Assembly (NCBI GenBank): GCA_965262745.1
Contig: OZ253558.1
Location: 3,038,001-3,102,000, forward strand
Source: JAJECS01 sp965262745
GTDB taxonomy: Bacteria; Chloroflexota; UBA11872
Length of the DNA stretch: 64,000 nt
Reading direction: 5' to 3'
In this document: piece by piece, positions 49,510 to 57,698 of the stretch
Numbering within the stretch: position 1 is the stretch's first letter
Layout: the number at the start of each line of letters is the position of its first letter
The notes under the pieces: model-generated
The model's input: the letters and a program-made list of their open reading frames with translations, nothing else
The model's database searches: none
Told to the model about the DNA's origin: nothing
Made by a program: the position numbers and the translations under genes

Positions 49510-50307
49510 TCAACGAGCGCGCCGCCGCGCGCACACGATCAGGTTCGGCGAATCCGGGGACCAGGGCCCGTGCTGAAAGTCGCCGTAGGTCGCGAGATCG
49601 ACAAATCCGGCGCTGCGCACCTCACTCACCAGTTGGTCGCGGCTCAACAAAGCCAAGCTGTACCCGAGCCGAAGCTCCTCCGCCAGCTGGCCGGCGCCGG
49701 CATAGAGACGATAGATGAGGAGGCTTTGGCCCCGATCCGTCCGCGGGTCATAGGTATAGAAGCGCTCGCGCGTGATGAGGCGGTTCGATTCCGGGTCGCG
49801 TTCCAGGAACTCCACCATCTCGTGATCCGGGGTGCGGTCGATGGCGTTTGCCGCAAAGACATCGACGACGAGGGTCCCGCCCGGGCGAAGGTGGTCGAAC
49901 GACGCGGCCAAGCATGCCGCCCGGGCCTGTGCGTCTGGCAACAGCAGCAAGGCGTTGAACGCGGCGACGACCAGATCGAACTGGGAATCAAGTTGGAACC
50001 GCGCCATGTCGCCGCGAGCGAACGTCAGGCGGGATGCGGTTTCCGGATCCAACAGCTCGCGCTTGGCGCGCGCGCGCGCCAGCATGCCCTCTGAGATGTC
50101 GAGTCCCGTGACCGCGTGACCCAACCGCGCGAGCGCCAGCGCCACGCGCCCGGTTCCCGTCGCCAGCTCGAGGATCCGCGACGGCTCGCGGCCGGCGATG
50201 GCCGTTAGAAACGCCAGCTCGTCGCCCGTGCAGTCGGGGTACTCAAGGTCATAGACGCGGGCGGCCTGGTCGTAACCGGTCTCCGTAAACGGCGACTGGG
50301 AGGTCAT
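49510..50307 (-). CDS. class I SAM-dependent methyltransferase
   Basis: 265 residues from ATG 50307, overlapping the stop of the endonuclease V gene by four bases (ATGA). Motif I ILELATGTGRVALALARLG, then VTGLDISEGMLARAR (motif II acidic), RGDMARFQLDSQFDLVVAAFNALLLL and the C-terminal block HLRPGGTLVVDVF. Type-25/11 small-molecule methyltransferase; substrate unknown. Last gene of nucleotidyltransferase-nfi-methyltransferase. Confidence 0.9.
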   Translation of the reverse strand: MTSQSPFTETGYDQAARVYDLEYPDCTGDELAFLTAIAGREPSRILELATGTGRVALALARLGHAVTGLDISEGMLARARAKRELLDPETASRLTFARGDMARFQLDSQFDLVVAAFNALLLLPDAQARAACLAASFDHLRPGGTLVVDVFAANAIDRTPDHEMVEFLERDPESNRLITRERFYTYDPRTDRGQSLLIYRLYAGAGQLAEELRLGYSLALLSRDQLVSEVRSAGFVDLATYGDFQHGPWSPDSPNLIVCARRRAR

Positions 50308-50957
50308 GCCCGGGATCGAGCGCGCGCGGCAAGGTGTGCCTGACGCAACGGCTCCGGCTGGCGAAAGCGCCCCGTGCACCGCAGCACCAGTGCCGTCGCC
50401 GACCGCAGCGACAGCCGGTGGCCCACGGACACGAACACCGGCGCCACGTCCGCCCGCGTGCGCAGCACGGTACCCACCAGTTCCCCCTGGTGCTTCAGCA
50501 TGGAGCGTGAGCCGCGCGGCCCGGCGGGCATGGCGTAGTCGCCGACCAGGCGCGTCTTGGCGCAGCCGGCCGTGGGCAGATCGAGCGTCAGGCCCAGATG
50601 GCACGCCAGGCCAAAGCGGCGCGGGTGCGCGAGCCCGTGGCCATCGACCAGCACGGCGTGAGGAACCGTGTCCAGGCGCTGCAGCGCGGCCAGCGCCGCC
50701 GGCAATTCGCGAAAGGCCAGCAAGCCCGTGACATAGGGAAAGCGCACCGGCTCCTCTGCCGTGGCGGTCTCGCGCAATTCAAGGGTCGGCACGTGGACCA
50801 AGGTCGCCACGGCAATGGCCGTCGCGTCTCGCACATGGACATCGACACCGGCCACAAGAGTCGCGTGCCTGGCCGAACCCTGGGTGGCGACGCACGCCGC
50901 CAGCCGGGCCTGCAGCGCGCGGGCGCCGGCGGCGTCCGTGGGCAAGGCTGATTCCAA
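50304..50957 (-). CDS. nfi: deoxyribonuclease V
   Basis: About 217 residues if it starts at TTG 50957 (alternatives TTG 50945 and upstream), chosen because Nfi is normally 215-225 residues and the longer frame overlaps the nucleotidyltransferase gene. Motifs: VAGVDVHVRDA (metal Asp), RFPYVTGLLAFRELPA (Glu), VLVDGHGLAHPRRFGLACHLG (Asp-His and hypoxanthine pocket). It nicks DNA near deoxyinosine from adenine deamination. It sits between a sugar nucleotidyltransferase (20-base gap) and a methyltransferase (4-base overlap), an operon with no obvious common purpose. Confidence 0.87.
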   Translation of the reverse strand: MESALPTDAAGARALQARLAACVATQGSARHATLVAGVDVHVRDATAIAVATLVHVPTLELRETATAEEPVRFPYVTGLLAFRELPAALAALQRLDTVPHAVLVDGHGLAHPRRFGLACHLGLTLDLPTAGCAKTRLVGDYAMPAGPRGSRSMLKHQGELVGTVLRTRADVAPVFVSVGHRLSLRSATALVLRCTGRFRQPEPLRQAHLAARARSRA

Positions 50958-50976
50958 GAGCGGCAGCGGCGTCGTC

Positions 50977-51684
50977 CTAGCCGGCGCCCGTTGCCCCGGC
51001 CTGCTGCTCGCCAAACTCCTGCTCGAGGCGCGTGTGATCTTTGAGGTTTTCCATGGCGCGCCACCACGCGTGGGACGTGAACGCACCCAGCTTCCCCTGC
51101 GCCGCCAGCTCGGGAAACGTCGAGTCCTCGTGATCGCCGACGACCGGCAAGTGGTGCTCGATGGTCCGATTCATCACGTACACGCCGCCGTTGACCCAAT
51201 GCGGTAGCACCGGGTTGGTGGAGAATCGCTGCACGTGGCGGCCCTCGACCTCGACGATGCCGAACTGGCTCACGAACGGTGTCAGCAGGATCGTGGCCGT
51301 GTTCCCATCCTCGCGGTGCTGCGCGATCATGGGCGCCAGCGGCTGCGCCGATAGGATGTCGGCGTTGGTGGCGATGAACAACTCCTCGGTTGCCGGGATT
51401 TGCCGGCAGCCGAACCGGATCCCGCCGCCGCGGCCCAGTGGTGTGTCTTCAACCGCATAGGTGATCTGGACGCCAAGGGATCGTCCATCGCCGAAGTAGT
51501 CCTGAATGACCTGGTGCATAGCGCCGCAGGACACGACAAACCGATCGACGCCTTCGCCCATTAGCCAGTCGATTTGGCGCGCCATGATGGGGCGGCCGCC
51601 CACCTCCACCATGGGCTTCGGCCGATCCTCCGTGAGCGGCCGCAGCCGCTCTCCCTTGCCTCCAGCGATCAGCACCGCGTACAT
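50977..51684 (-). CDS. NDP-sugar pyrophosphorylase-like nucleotidyltransferase
   Basis: 235 residues from ATG 51684, after GGGGAG. N-terminal MYAVLIAGGKGERLRPLTEDRPKPMVEVGGRPI is the sugar nucleotidyltransferase signature (GxGxRLxPLT, catalytic Lys in RPKPM); FIATNADILSAQPL holds the Mg Asp (NADI variant of GDxL). It activates a sugar-1-phosphate with NTP for surface glycan synthesis; nucleotide and sugar unspecified. First gene of the three-gene operon. Confidence 0.88.
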   Translation of the reverse strand: MYAVLIAGGKGERLRPLTEDRPKPMVEVGGRPIMARQIDWLMGEGVDRFVVSCGAMHQVIQDYFGDGRSLGVQITYAVEDTPLGRGGGIRFGCRQIPATEELFIATNADILSAQPLAPMIAQHREDGNTATILLTPFVSQFGIVEVEGRHVQRFSTNPVLPHWVNGGVYVMNRTIEHHLPVVGDHEDSTFPELAAQGKLGAFTSHAWWRAMENLKDHTRLEQEFGEQQAGATGAG

Positions 51685-51760
51685 CGCTAGCCCTTGCTCC
51701 CCGTCCCCTTCAGGGAAAGGCGGTGTCCCCCATCCCTTGATGAGACCCTTTTGTTGATTT

Positions 51761-51828
51761 GTAGGGGGGCGTCCCTTGTGGGCGCCCGTTCCGCCGGTGA
51801 CCAGGGCAGCCACAAGGGCTGCCCCTAC
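51761..51828. repeat. GTAGGGG...CCCCTAC interspersed palindrome
   Basis: Begins GTAGGGGGGCGTCCCTTGTG, with a later half GGGCAGCC...AGGGCTGCCCCTAC that is partly self-complementary. A close relative is at 35788-35853. Sits upstream of the nucleotidyltransferase operon, in DNA without a gene. Confidence 0.7.
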
Positions 51829-51883
51829 GTTGATTAACGGCTACTCACGTCGCGCATTCTAGGCCGCTCGCGTCGGAACAAGG

Positions 51884-52333
51884 CTAGGGCGGTGATCGCG
51901 GCGCCGGCGCTTCGCGCACCGGGGCTTCCGGCGGGGCGCGCAGCTCGATGACGATGCCGTCCGGGTCGCGCAGATAGAGGCCGCGGCCGTCGGCATCCGT
52001 CACGGGGCCGTCCGTGTGGATGCCGTGGTGCGTGAGGTGGTCTTTGATCACGTCCAGGTCAGCATCCGGTGTCATGAACGCCACGTGCTGCAGACCGATC
52101 TGCCGCCAGTTCCGCGCGGCCTCGGCCGTGGCCGGTTCCGGCGCTTGGAAGAGATGCACCGCCACCGCGCCGCGCGCCAGCACCTGGCGGAAGCCCGTTC
52201 GCCGCACCGGATTCAGCCCCAGAACTCTGGCGTAGAAGTCGATGCTGCGCTTCAGGTCGCGCACGTTGATCGCGACGTGATGGACAGCGCCAACATCGAT
52301 TGGCCGCAGCCCGTCTGGAAATGTGTCGGCCAT
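51884..52333 (-). CDS. VOC-family (glyoxalase/dioxygenase-like) protein
   Basis: 149 residues from ATG 52333. One vicinal-oxygen-chelate domain: VHHVAINVRDLKRSIDFYARVLG (His ligand), LQHVAFMTPDADLD (His) and YLRDPDGIVIELRAPPEA (Glu ligand), so the metal set is complete. May be a glyoxalase, dioxygenase, or antibiotic-binding protein. Upstream neighbour is the divergent nrdR. Substrate unknown. Confidence 0.88.
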   Translation of the reverse strand: MADTFPDGLRPIDVGAVHHVAINVRDLKRSIDFYARVLGLNPVRRTGFRQVLARGAVAVHLFQAPEPATAEAARNWRQIGLQHVAFMTPDADLDVIKDHLTHHGIHTDGPVTDADGRGLYLRDPDGIVIELRAPPEAPVREAPAPRSPP

Positions 52334-52559
52334 CGGCGAACGTGAAACTCGGAGCGGCCACGTCTGGCCGCCAGCGCAGCGTACGCTGCCCCCGGCCATC
52401 CGACGAACCCTGAATGTGTGCCCTGTTCGGCCGCCAGTGCTGCGGTGATCCTCGGTCCTTCCGGTAGGGACGCCCCGCCTCTCATAGCCGTGCGCCTCGC
52501 CGTGCCGCCTATGAAATGCGTCGTGTATCTCTGCTAGGTTCGGGAGCCTTTGCGGTGCC

Positions 52560-52564
52560 GGGAG
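52560..52564 (+). promoter_or_regulatory. ribosome binding site supporting a CTG start for nrdR
   Basis: GGGAG seven bases before CTG 52572. No ATG, GTG or TTG codon is in frame between the in-frame stop at 52512 and GTG 52611, and GTG 52611 would cut off the first zinc-binding CPEC pair. Confidence 0.5.
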
Positions 52565-52571
52565 ACATACG

Positions 52572-53213
52572 CTGCGCTGCCCGGAATGCGGAACGGATCG
52601 CCTGCAGGTCGTGGATTCGCGCGACGCGCCGGACGCCGTGCGCCGCCGTCGCGAGTGCGGCGAGGGGCATCGATTTACGACCTACGAGCGGTGCGAGGTC
52701 TTCACCTGCCCGCGGTGCGCATCCACGGAGACGCGCGTCGAGAGCACCGACGTCGGTGCGCGCGGCGTTCAGCGCACGCGCCGCTGCGGTCCCTGCGGCC
52801 TCATCTTCGACACGGTCGAGGGGCTGGTCCGACCAGACATTTCCGTCATCAAGGCCGACGGACGGCGCGAACCGTTCAATGGCGGCAAGCTCTTCGGCGC
52901 CGTGCGCACGGCGTGCTCCAAACGGCCGGTGGCGAACGAAGCATTGTTGACGCTGGCCGACGGCATTGCGACCGACTTGCGCGACACCGGGCAAACCGAG
53001 GTCCGGTCGGCCGTGCTCGCCGAGATGGTGCTCGAGCGGCTCCAGCCGCTCGACGAGGTCGCCTACGTTCGCTACGCCTCCAGCTACGTCGAGCCCGGCG
53101 GGCTTGAAGACATGCTGGCGGTCATTCGCGACACCGTGCACCGCCGAGAGCTGCAATCGATCCGCGAAACCAACCTGCCGCTTGTCGCGGATGAAATGGA
53201 GTCGCCCGACTGA
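52572..53213 (+). CDS. nrdR: NrdR-like transcriptional repressor with two zinc ribbons
   Basis: About 213 residues if it starts at CTG 52572; GTG 52611 gives 200 but lacks the first CPEC. Ordinary NrdR (~150) has one ribbon CPxC-x(n)-CxxC then an ATP-cone. Here ribbon 1 LRCPECGT...VVDSRDAPDAVRRRRECGEGHRFTTYER is followed by ribbon 2 FTCPRCASTETRV...RTRRCGPCGLIFDT, then the ATP-cone (SVIKADGRREPFNGGKL, SSYVEPGGLEDML). Ribbon 1 ends C-x-x-x-H instead of CxxC. The ATP-cone senses dATP/ATP and represses ribonucleotide reductase genes. No nrd gene is near. Confidence 0.88.
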   Translation: MRCPECGTDRLQVVDSRDAPDAVRRRRECGEGHRFTTYERCEVFTCPRCASTETRVESTDVGARGVQRTRRCGPCGLIFDTVEGLVRPDISVIKADGRREPFNGGKLFGAVRTACSKRPVANEALLTLADGIATDLRDTGQTEVRSAVLAEMVLERLQPLDEVAYVRYASSYVEPGGLEDMLAVIRDTVHRRELQSIRETNLPLVADEMESPD

Positions 53214-53245
53214 CTTCAGGGCCGGCGGCCCTGCCGCTGGGGAGC

Positions 53246-54415
53246 GTGTCGGCGCGGCCGGTACTTCCCCTGGGCGGGTTCGTTGCGCTTGGCCTCGCGC
53301 TGGCCCTGATCGGTCTGGCGGTTGGGTTGCGCGCCGAATTGCGGCTGGCGGTTGACGTCGGCGCGACGCTGGCGTCGCTGGTGCCCGGCGACGATCAGCC
53401 CGCGACCGCCACGCCCAATGCTCGTGGCGTCACCTATACGAGCAGCGCCGGCGACATCATCCCCGCCGATCTCTATGCGCCGTCCGGGGGCGGCTCCGGC
53501 GCCGCGCTCATCCTGATCAATGGCGTCGAAGTCACCGGACGAAGGCATCCGGTCCTGGTGACGCTGGCGGAGTCCCTTGCCCGCGCTGGATTCGTTGTCC
53601 TCGCGCCGGAGCAGCTGGGCAATGCGGCCTATCGACTCGTCGATCGTGACCCGGACGCCCTCGTGGCCGGCTTCGAGTTCCTGGCGCGGCAGCCGGAGGT
53701 CGATCCCAAGCGCGTCGCCTTCGTGGGCGTGTCCACCGGCGGATCGCTGTCGCTGGTCGCGGCCGCCGATCCGCGCATTGCCGACGACGTCGCGTTCGTC
53801 GCCACCATCGGCTCCTACTACAGCCTGGCGACGTTGCTCCAGGCCGCGACCACTGGAACGATCCTTCACGACGGCCGCCTCCAACCCTACGTCCCGCATC
53901 GCTACGTATGGGGCGTCGCGCGCAATACCTTGGTCAGCCATCTGCCGGACCCCGACGACCAGCGGATGCTCTACGACCTCTTTCCGGGCGCCTCGCCGGA
54001 GCCGGATCCCGACGCGCTGGCACGCGCGGACCTCGATAACTTCAGCGCGGCTGGCCGAGCCGTCTTCGACCTCTTCATCAACCGCGATCCGAGGCAAGTT
54101 TCCGATCTCATCCGGCGCATGGAGGCGCACCTGCCTCTCAGTCTCGATGAGCTATCGCCGCTGGGTGCCGCCGACCGCATCCAGGCCAAGGTGCGCCTGC
54201 TCCACGACCGCGGCGACGCCTATATTCCGAGCAGTGAATCCGAGCGGTTGCTGCGTCGCCTCGGTCCGCAGCAGGCGGAGCTCACCGAAACCGACGTGCT
54301 GGAACACGCGCTCTTGGATGAGTTTCAGCCATCGCCCGAGTTTCTGCTGGGAACCTTCGCGCCCGGCATGTTGAGCCTATTTGGCTTCGTCTTCGACCTA
54401 TTGCACAGCCTCTGA
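53246..54415 (+). CDS. alpha/beta-hydrolase with N-terminal signal/anchor
   Basis: 389 residues from GTG 53246. N-terminal hydrophobic segment (FVALGLALALIGLAVGL, ~11-28) anchors or exports it. Hydrolase core: nucleophile VGVSTGGSLSLVAAA (G-x-S-x-G), Asp in LLHDRGDAYIP and His in DVLEHALLDEF, making a full triad. The middle helices could be a lid. Esterase, lipase or peptidase; substrate not seen. Gap of 32 bases after nrdR. Confidence 0.85.
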   Translation: MSARPVLPLGGFVALGLALALIGLAVGLRAELRLAVDVGATLASLVPGDDQPATATPNARGVTYTSSAGDIIPADLYAPSGGGSGAALILINGVEVTGRRHPVLVTLAESLARAGFVVLAPEQLGNAAYRLVDRDPDALVAGFEFLARQPEVDPKRVAFVGVSTGGSLSLVAAADPRIADDVAFVATIGSYYSLATLLQAATTGTILHDGRLQPYVPHRYVWGVARNTLVSHLPDPDDQRMLYDLFPGASPEPDPDALARADLDNFSAAGRAVFDLFINRDPRQVSDLIRRMEAHLPLSLDELSPLGAADRIQAKVRLLHDRGDAYIPSSESERLLRRLGPQQAELTETDVLEHALLDEFQPSPEFLLGTFAPGMLSLFGFVFDLLHSL

Positions 54416-54561
54416 GCCGCACGCCGCGTCGCCTACCGCCAGTTGTCGGGCACCCAATCGCAGTTCTTGGTTGGCCTCCCTGACGCAAAGGCTCTACCTT
54501 CTGCAAATATGACGTGGTCCCTGGGCCCGGGTCGGTTGATGCTGCGAGGTTGGTGTACGGC

Positions 54562-55665
54562 ATGAGCGACGACTTGCGGAATGTGGACGTCGCCATCGTG
54601 GGCGGCGGCATCGTGGGCTGCGCCGTGGCGTTGGCCGCGCGGCGCATCGGGCTCACGGCGGCCATCTTCGAACGCGGTCGCATCTGCGGCGAGGCGTCGT
54701 CCGTGGCGGCAGGGCTCATCTGCGGGCAATACGACGCCGACTACGACACGCCGCTGCTGAGGTTGCGTCTGGCGGGGCGGGATGTCTTTCCCGAGTTCGC
54801 CCAGCTTCTCGAATCGCTGGGCGGCGCTGCGGTTGGTTACCTCAAGGGCCCGACCATGGGCATCGCCTGGACGGACGAGCAGCGCAAGCGGCTGCTGACG
54901 CGAGTCGCGACGCAGCAGGAGGCTGAACTTGACGTCGAGTTCCTCGAGCCGGAGGAGGCCCGCCGTCGTGAGCCACTGCTTGCGCCGGGCGTCGCCGGCG
55001 CCGCCCTCTACCCCGATGGGCAGGTCGACACGCACCGATGGGCGCCAATCGTGCATCGCGCCGTGCTGGCGGCGGGCGTGGACGTCCACGAGGGCGCCGA
55101 GGTCGTGGAGCTATCGGGCGGCGCCCACGCTTCGGTTCGGACTGTGCGAGGCACAGTCAGTGCGGATCACGTTGTGCTGGCCACGGGCGCTTGGGCGCGT
55201 GAGCTCCTGCCATGGGTCCCGGTCGCACCGTCGAAGGGGCACATCATCACCTTCGAAGCGCCAAATCTCCGGACGCGCCACATCATCAACATGCCCAGCG
55301 GCACGCTGAGCCAGCGGTCGGACGGGCGCCTCATCTTTGGCGCCACGAAAGAGCGCGTGGGCTTTGACCGGCGGTTGCAGGCCGGCGCGGTCGCGTCGCT
55401 GCTGAGCGCCGCCACCGCGGCGGTGCCCGGGCTGGCGGCCGCATCGCTGTCGGGGATTTTGACGGGATTTCGTCCGGAACCCGAGGACGGCCTGCCATTG
55501 ATCGGGCGCGACAGCCGCAGCGGCGTGATGCTGGCCACCGGTCATCACACCCACGGTGTCACGATGAGTTGGCTAACGGGCCAGATCGTCGCCCGGTTGC
55601 TGACCGGTCGCGACCCGGGCTACCCAATCGAGCCGTTCAGCCCCGATCGATTCGCCACCGCCTGA
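54562..55665 (+). CDS. FAD-dependent oxidoreductase (D-amino-acid oxidase/ThiO-like)
   Basis: 367 residues from ATG 54562; GTG 54553 also possible. FAD site VAIVGGGIVGCAVALAARR near residue 10; LEPEEARRREPLLAPGVAGA; DQxxxGILTGFRPEPEDGLPLIG, and the C-terminal ATGHHTHGVTMSWLTGQ, typical of the DAO/glycine oxidase family. It oxidises an amine such as glycine, sarcosine or a D-amino acid to an imine with H2O2. ThiO is a candidate, though no thi genes are near. Convergent with polX. Confidence 0.88.
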   Translation: MSDDLRNVDVAIVGGGIVGCAVALAARRIGLTAAIFERGRICGEASSVAAGLICGQYDADYDTPLLRLRLAGRDVFPEFAQLLESLGGAAVGYLKGPTMGIAWTDEQRKRLLTRVATQQEAELDVEFLEPEEARRREPLLAPGVAGAALYPDGQVDTHRWAPIVHRAVLAAGVDVHEGAEVVELSGGAHASVRTVRGTVSADHVVLATGAWARELLPWVPVAPSKGHIITFEAPNLRTRHIINMPSGTLSQRSDGRLIFGATKERVGFDRRLQAGAVASLLSAATAAVPGLAAASLSGILTGFRPEPEDGLPLIGRDSRSGVMLATGHHTHGVTMSWLTGQIVARLLTGRDPGYPIEPFSPDRFATA

Positions 55666-55680
55666 TCGGCGCGGACCGGC

Positions 55681-57426
55681 CTAGCGATGCGGCGACCATC
55701 GCCGCGGTTTCGGCTGCTCCAGCCACGCCGCCAGCGCCTCCGACGTCATGGTGTTGAGCACGTCGCCGGCGGTGATCCAAGCGCGGCGCGCCGTGGCGAT
55801 GCCATAGCGCATATAGGCATAGCTCTCTGGACGATGGGCGTCCGAATTAATGGCGATGGGCGCCCCCAGTTCCTTCGCGCGACGCGCCATCACGTCGTCC
55901 AGGTCCAGGCGCTCCGGTGAGGCGTTGATCTCCATCGCCGTCCCAGTCTCTGCGGCCGCCGTCAGCACGGCGTCCACGTCGAATTCATAGCCGTCGCGGT
56001 ATCCCAGCATGCGCCCGGTGGGATGGCCGATCACGTCAACGTGCGGATGCCGAATCGCGGCAATCAACCGCGCGGTCATGGTCTCGCGTGGCTGGTTGAA
56101 GTTGCTGTGGATCGACGCCACCACGACGTCAAGCGCGGCAAGGAGCGCATCGTCGTAGTCCAGCGCGCCGTCGGCCTTGATCTCGACCTCGCTCCCGTGC
56201 AGCAGCCGAATGTCCGCAGACGCCGCCCGCGTCGTTTCGATCTCTTCCCGCTGGGCCCTGATCCGCTCCGGCGACAAGCCGTTGGCGACCTGCAAGCTCC
56301 CCGAGTGGTCCGTGATGGCGATGAAGGCATAGCCCAGGGCTTGTGCGGCCTCGACCATGCCTGAAATCGGCGCGGCGCCGTCGCTCCACAGCGAGTGGCC
56401 ATGGAATTCGCCGCGGATGTCGGCGAGCTCGATGAGGTCTGGGAGCGCCCCGTCTGCGGCCGCGGCAATCTCGCCTCGGCTCTCGCGCATCTCGGGCGGG
56501 ATCAGCGGCAGCCCAAGAGCCGCGTACACGTCGGTCTCGGTGGGCGCCGGCCGGCGCGCGCGCGTTTCGATCTCTTCGAGGCCCCACTCGTTCAGCGACA
56601 GGCCCATGGCCAGCGCCCGGTGCCGCAATTCGATGTTGTGTTCCTTCGATCCGGTGAAGTACACCAACGCCGCGCCGAAGCTGGCGGGTGGCACCACCAG
56701 CAAGTCGACCTGAAGGTTGTTGGCCACCAGCACGCGCGTCTTGGTCGATCCGGAAGCGAGAACCTCGGCAATCGCCTCGTGCTCCAGGAAGTGCCGCATC
56801 ACCGGCTCCGGGTCGTCCGCGGCCGCCAGGATGTCCAGGTCGCCAATGGTTTCGCGCATGCGGCGCAGGCTGCCGGCGTAAGTAGCTTCGGATACCCCAG
56901 GCGCCCCGCGGACGTGGGCCGACAAGTTCTCGGCGAGGGGCAACACGTCACCCAACAAGTGACGCGCCGCGCGTTCGCGAAACCGCTGCAATTCGCGGAG
57001 CAGACGCTCCTGGCGCTTGGCGCCGATGCTGCGCACCTGCGCCAGCTCGTTTGCCCGCGCCGCCGCTTCCAGCTCGTCGAGGCTGGTGATCTGCAGCTTG
57101 GTGTAGAGCGTGGCCGCGGTTTTCGGGCCGAGGCCCGGCACCCGCAGCATGTCGAAGACGCCGGACGGAATCTCTGCCCGCATCGCCTCGTACTCCGCCA
57201 CACGCCCAGTGGTCACGAGCTCCCGCAGGAAGCCCGCAATGCCCTTGCCAATGCCCTGCACGCTCTCCAGGGAGTCGGTGGCGACCAGCTCGCCCAGGTC
57301 AACCGTCAGTCCGTCGACCCGGCGCGACGCGGTGCGAAACGCCCGCACGCGAAACTGATTGGCGCCGCGGATCTCCAGAATGTCCGCGAACGCCTCCAGC
57401 AAGTGCGCCGCTTCCTTGTTTGTCAT
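55681..57426 (-). CDS. polX: family X DNA polymerase/PHP phosphoesterase
   Basis: 581 residues from ATG 57426. N-terminal 8-kDa and HhH region (VQGIGKGIAGFL, VPGLGPKTAATLY), polymerase palm with GDLDIL (catalytic Asp pair) and NNLQVDLLVVP (third Asp); C-terminal PHP domain ~335-575: GEFHGHSLWSDG (HxH), AITDHS, HGSEVEI, ASIHSNF, DVIGHPTGR, NSDAH. It fills gaps in base-excision repair with 3'-5' exonuclease activity from PHP. All key residues are present; the usual GD-x-H in the first PHP motif is GEFHGH. Confidence 0.95.
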   Translation of the reverse strand: MTNKEAAHLLEAFADILEIRGANQFRVRAFRTASRRVDGLTVDLGELVATDSLESVQGIGKGIAGFLRELVTTGRVAEYEAMRAEIPSGVFDMLRVPGLGPKTAATLYTKLQITSLDELEAAARANELAQVRSIGAKRQERLLRELQRFRERAARHLLGDVLPLAENLSAHVRGAPGVSEATYAGSLRRMRETIGDLDILAAADDPEPVMRHFLEHEAIAEVLASGSTKTRVLVANNLQVDLLVVPPASFGAALVYFTGSKEHNIELRHRALAMGLSLNEWGLEEIETRARRPAPTETDVYAALGLPLIPPEMRESRGEIAAAADGALPDLIELADIRGEFHGHSLWSDGAAPISGMVEAAQALGYAFIAITDHSGSLQVANGLSPERIRAQREEIETTRAASADIRLLHGSEVEIKADGALDYDDALLAALDVVVASIHSNFNQPRETMTARLIAAIRHPHVDVIGHPTGRMLGYRDGYEFDVDAVLTAAAETGTAMEINASPERLDLDDVMARRAKELGAPIAINSDAHRPESYAYMRYGIATARRAWITAGDVLNTMTSEALAAWLEQPKPRRWSPHR

Positions 57427-57698
57427 GTTCGACAGCGCATGTCCCGGTTACCGCGCCGGCGGGTTCCGGCGAGCGATGAGCGCGGTGCATTCTCTCCGAA
57501 TCGCCGCCGACGCGCTCAAGGGCGTCCGCTCGTCATTCCCGCAGTTGTGGGCGTACGGTTCCCCCGCATCGGCGCGGCCTATTGAAGCGGGCCGCGGCTC
57601 GACAAGTCCGGCGGGCCGGGCCATTCTTGCCAAAGCGCCCGCGCACCCTGAGAAACAGCCTGCTTCAAAGTAAGTTCGTCGCGTCACGAGCGGTCGGG

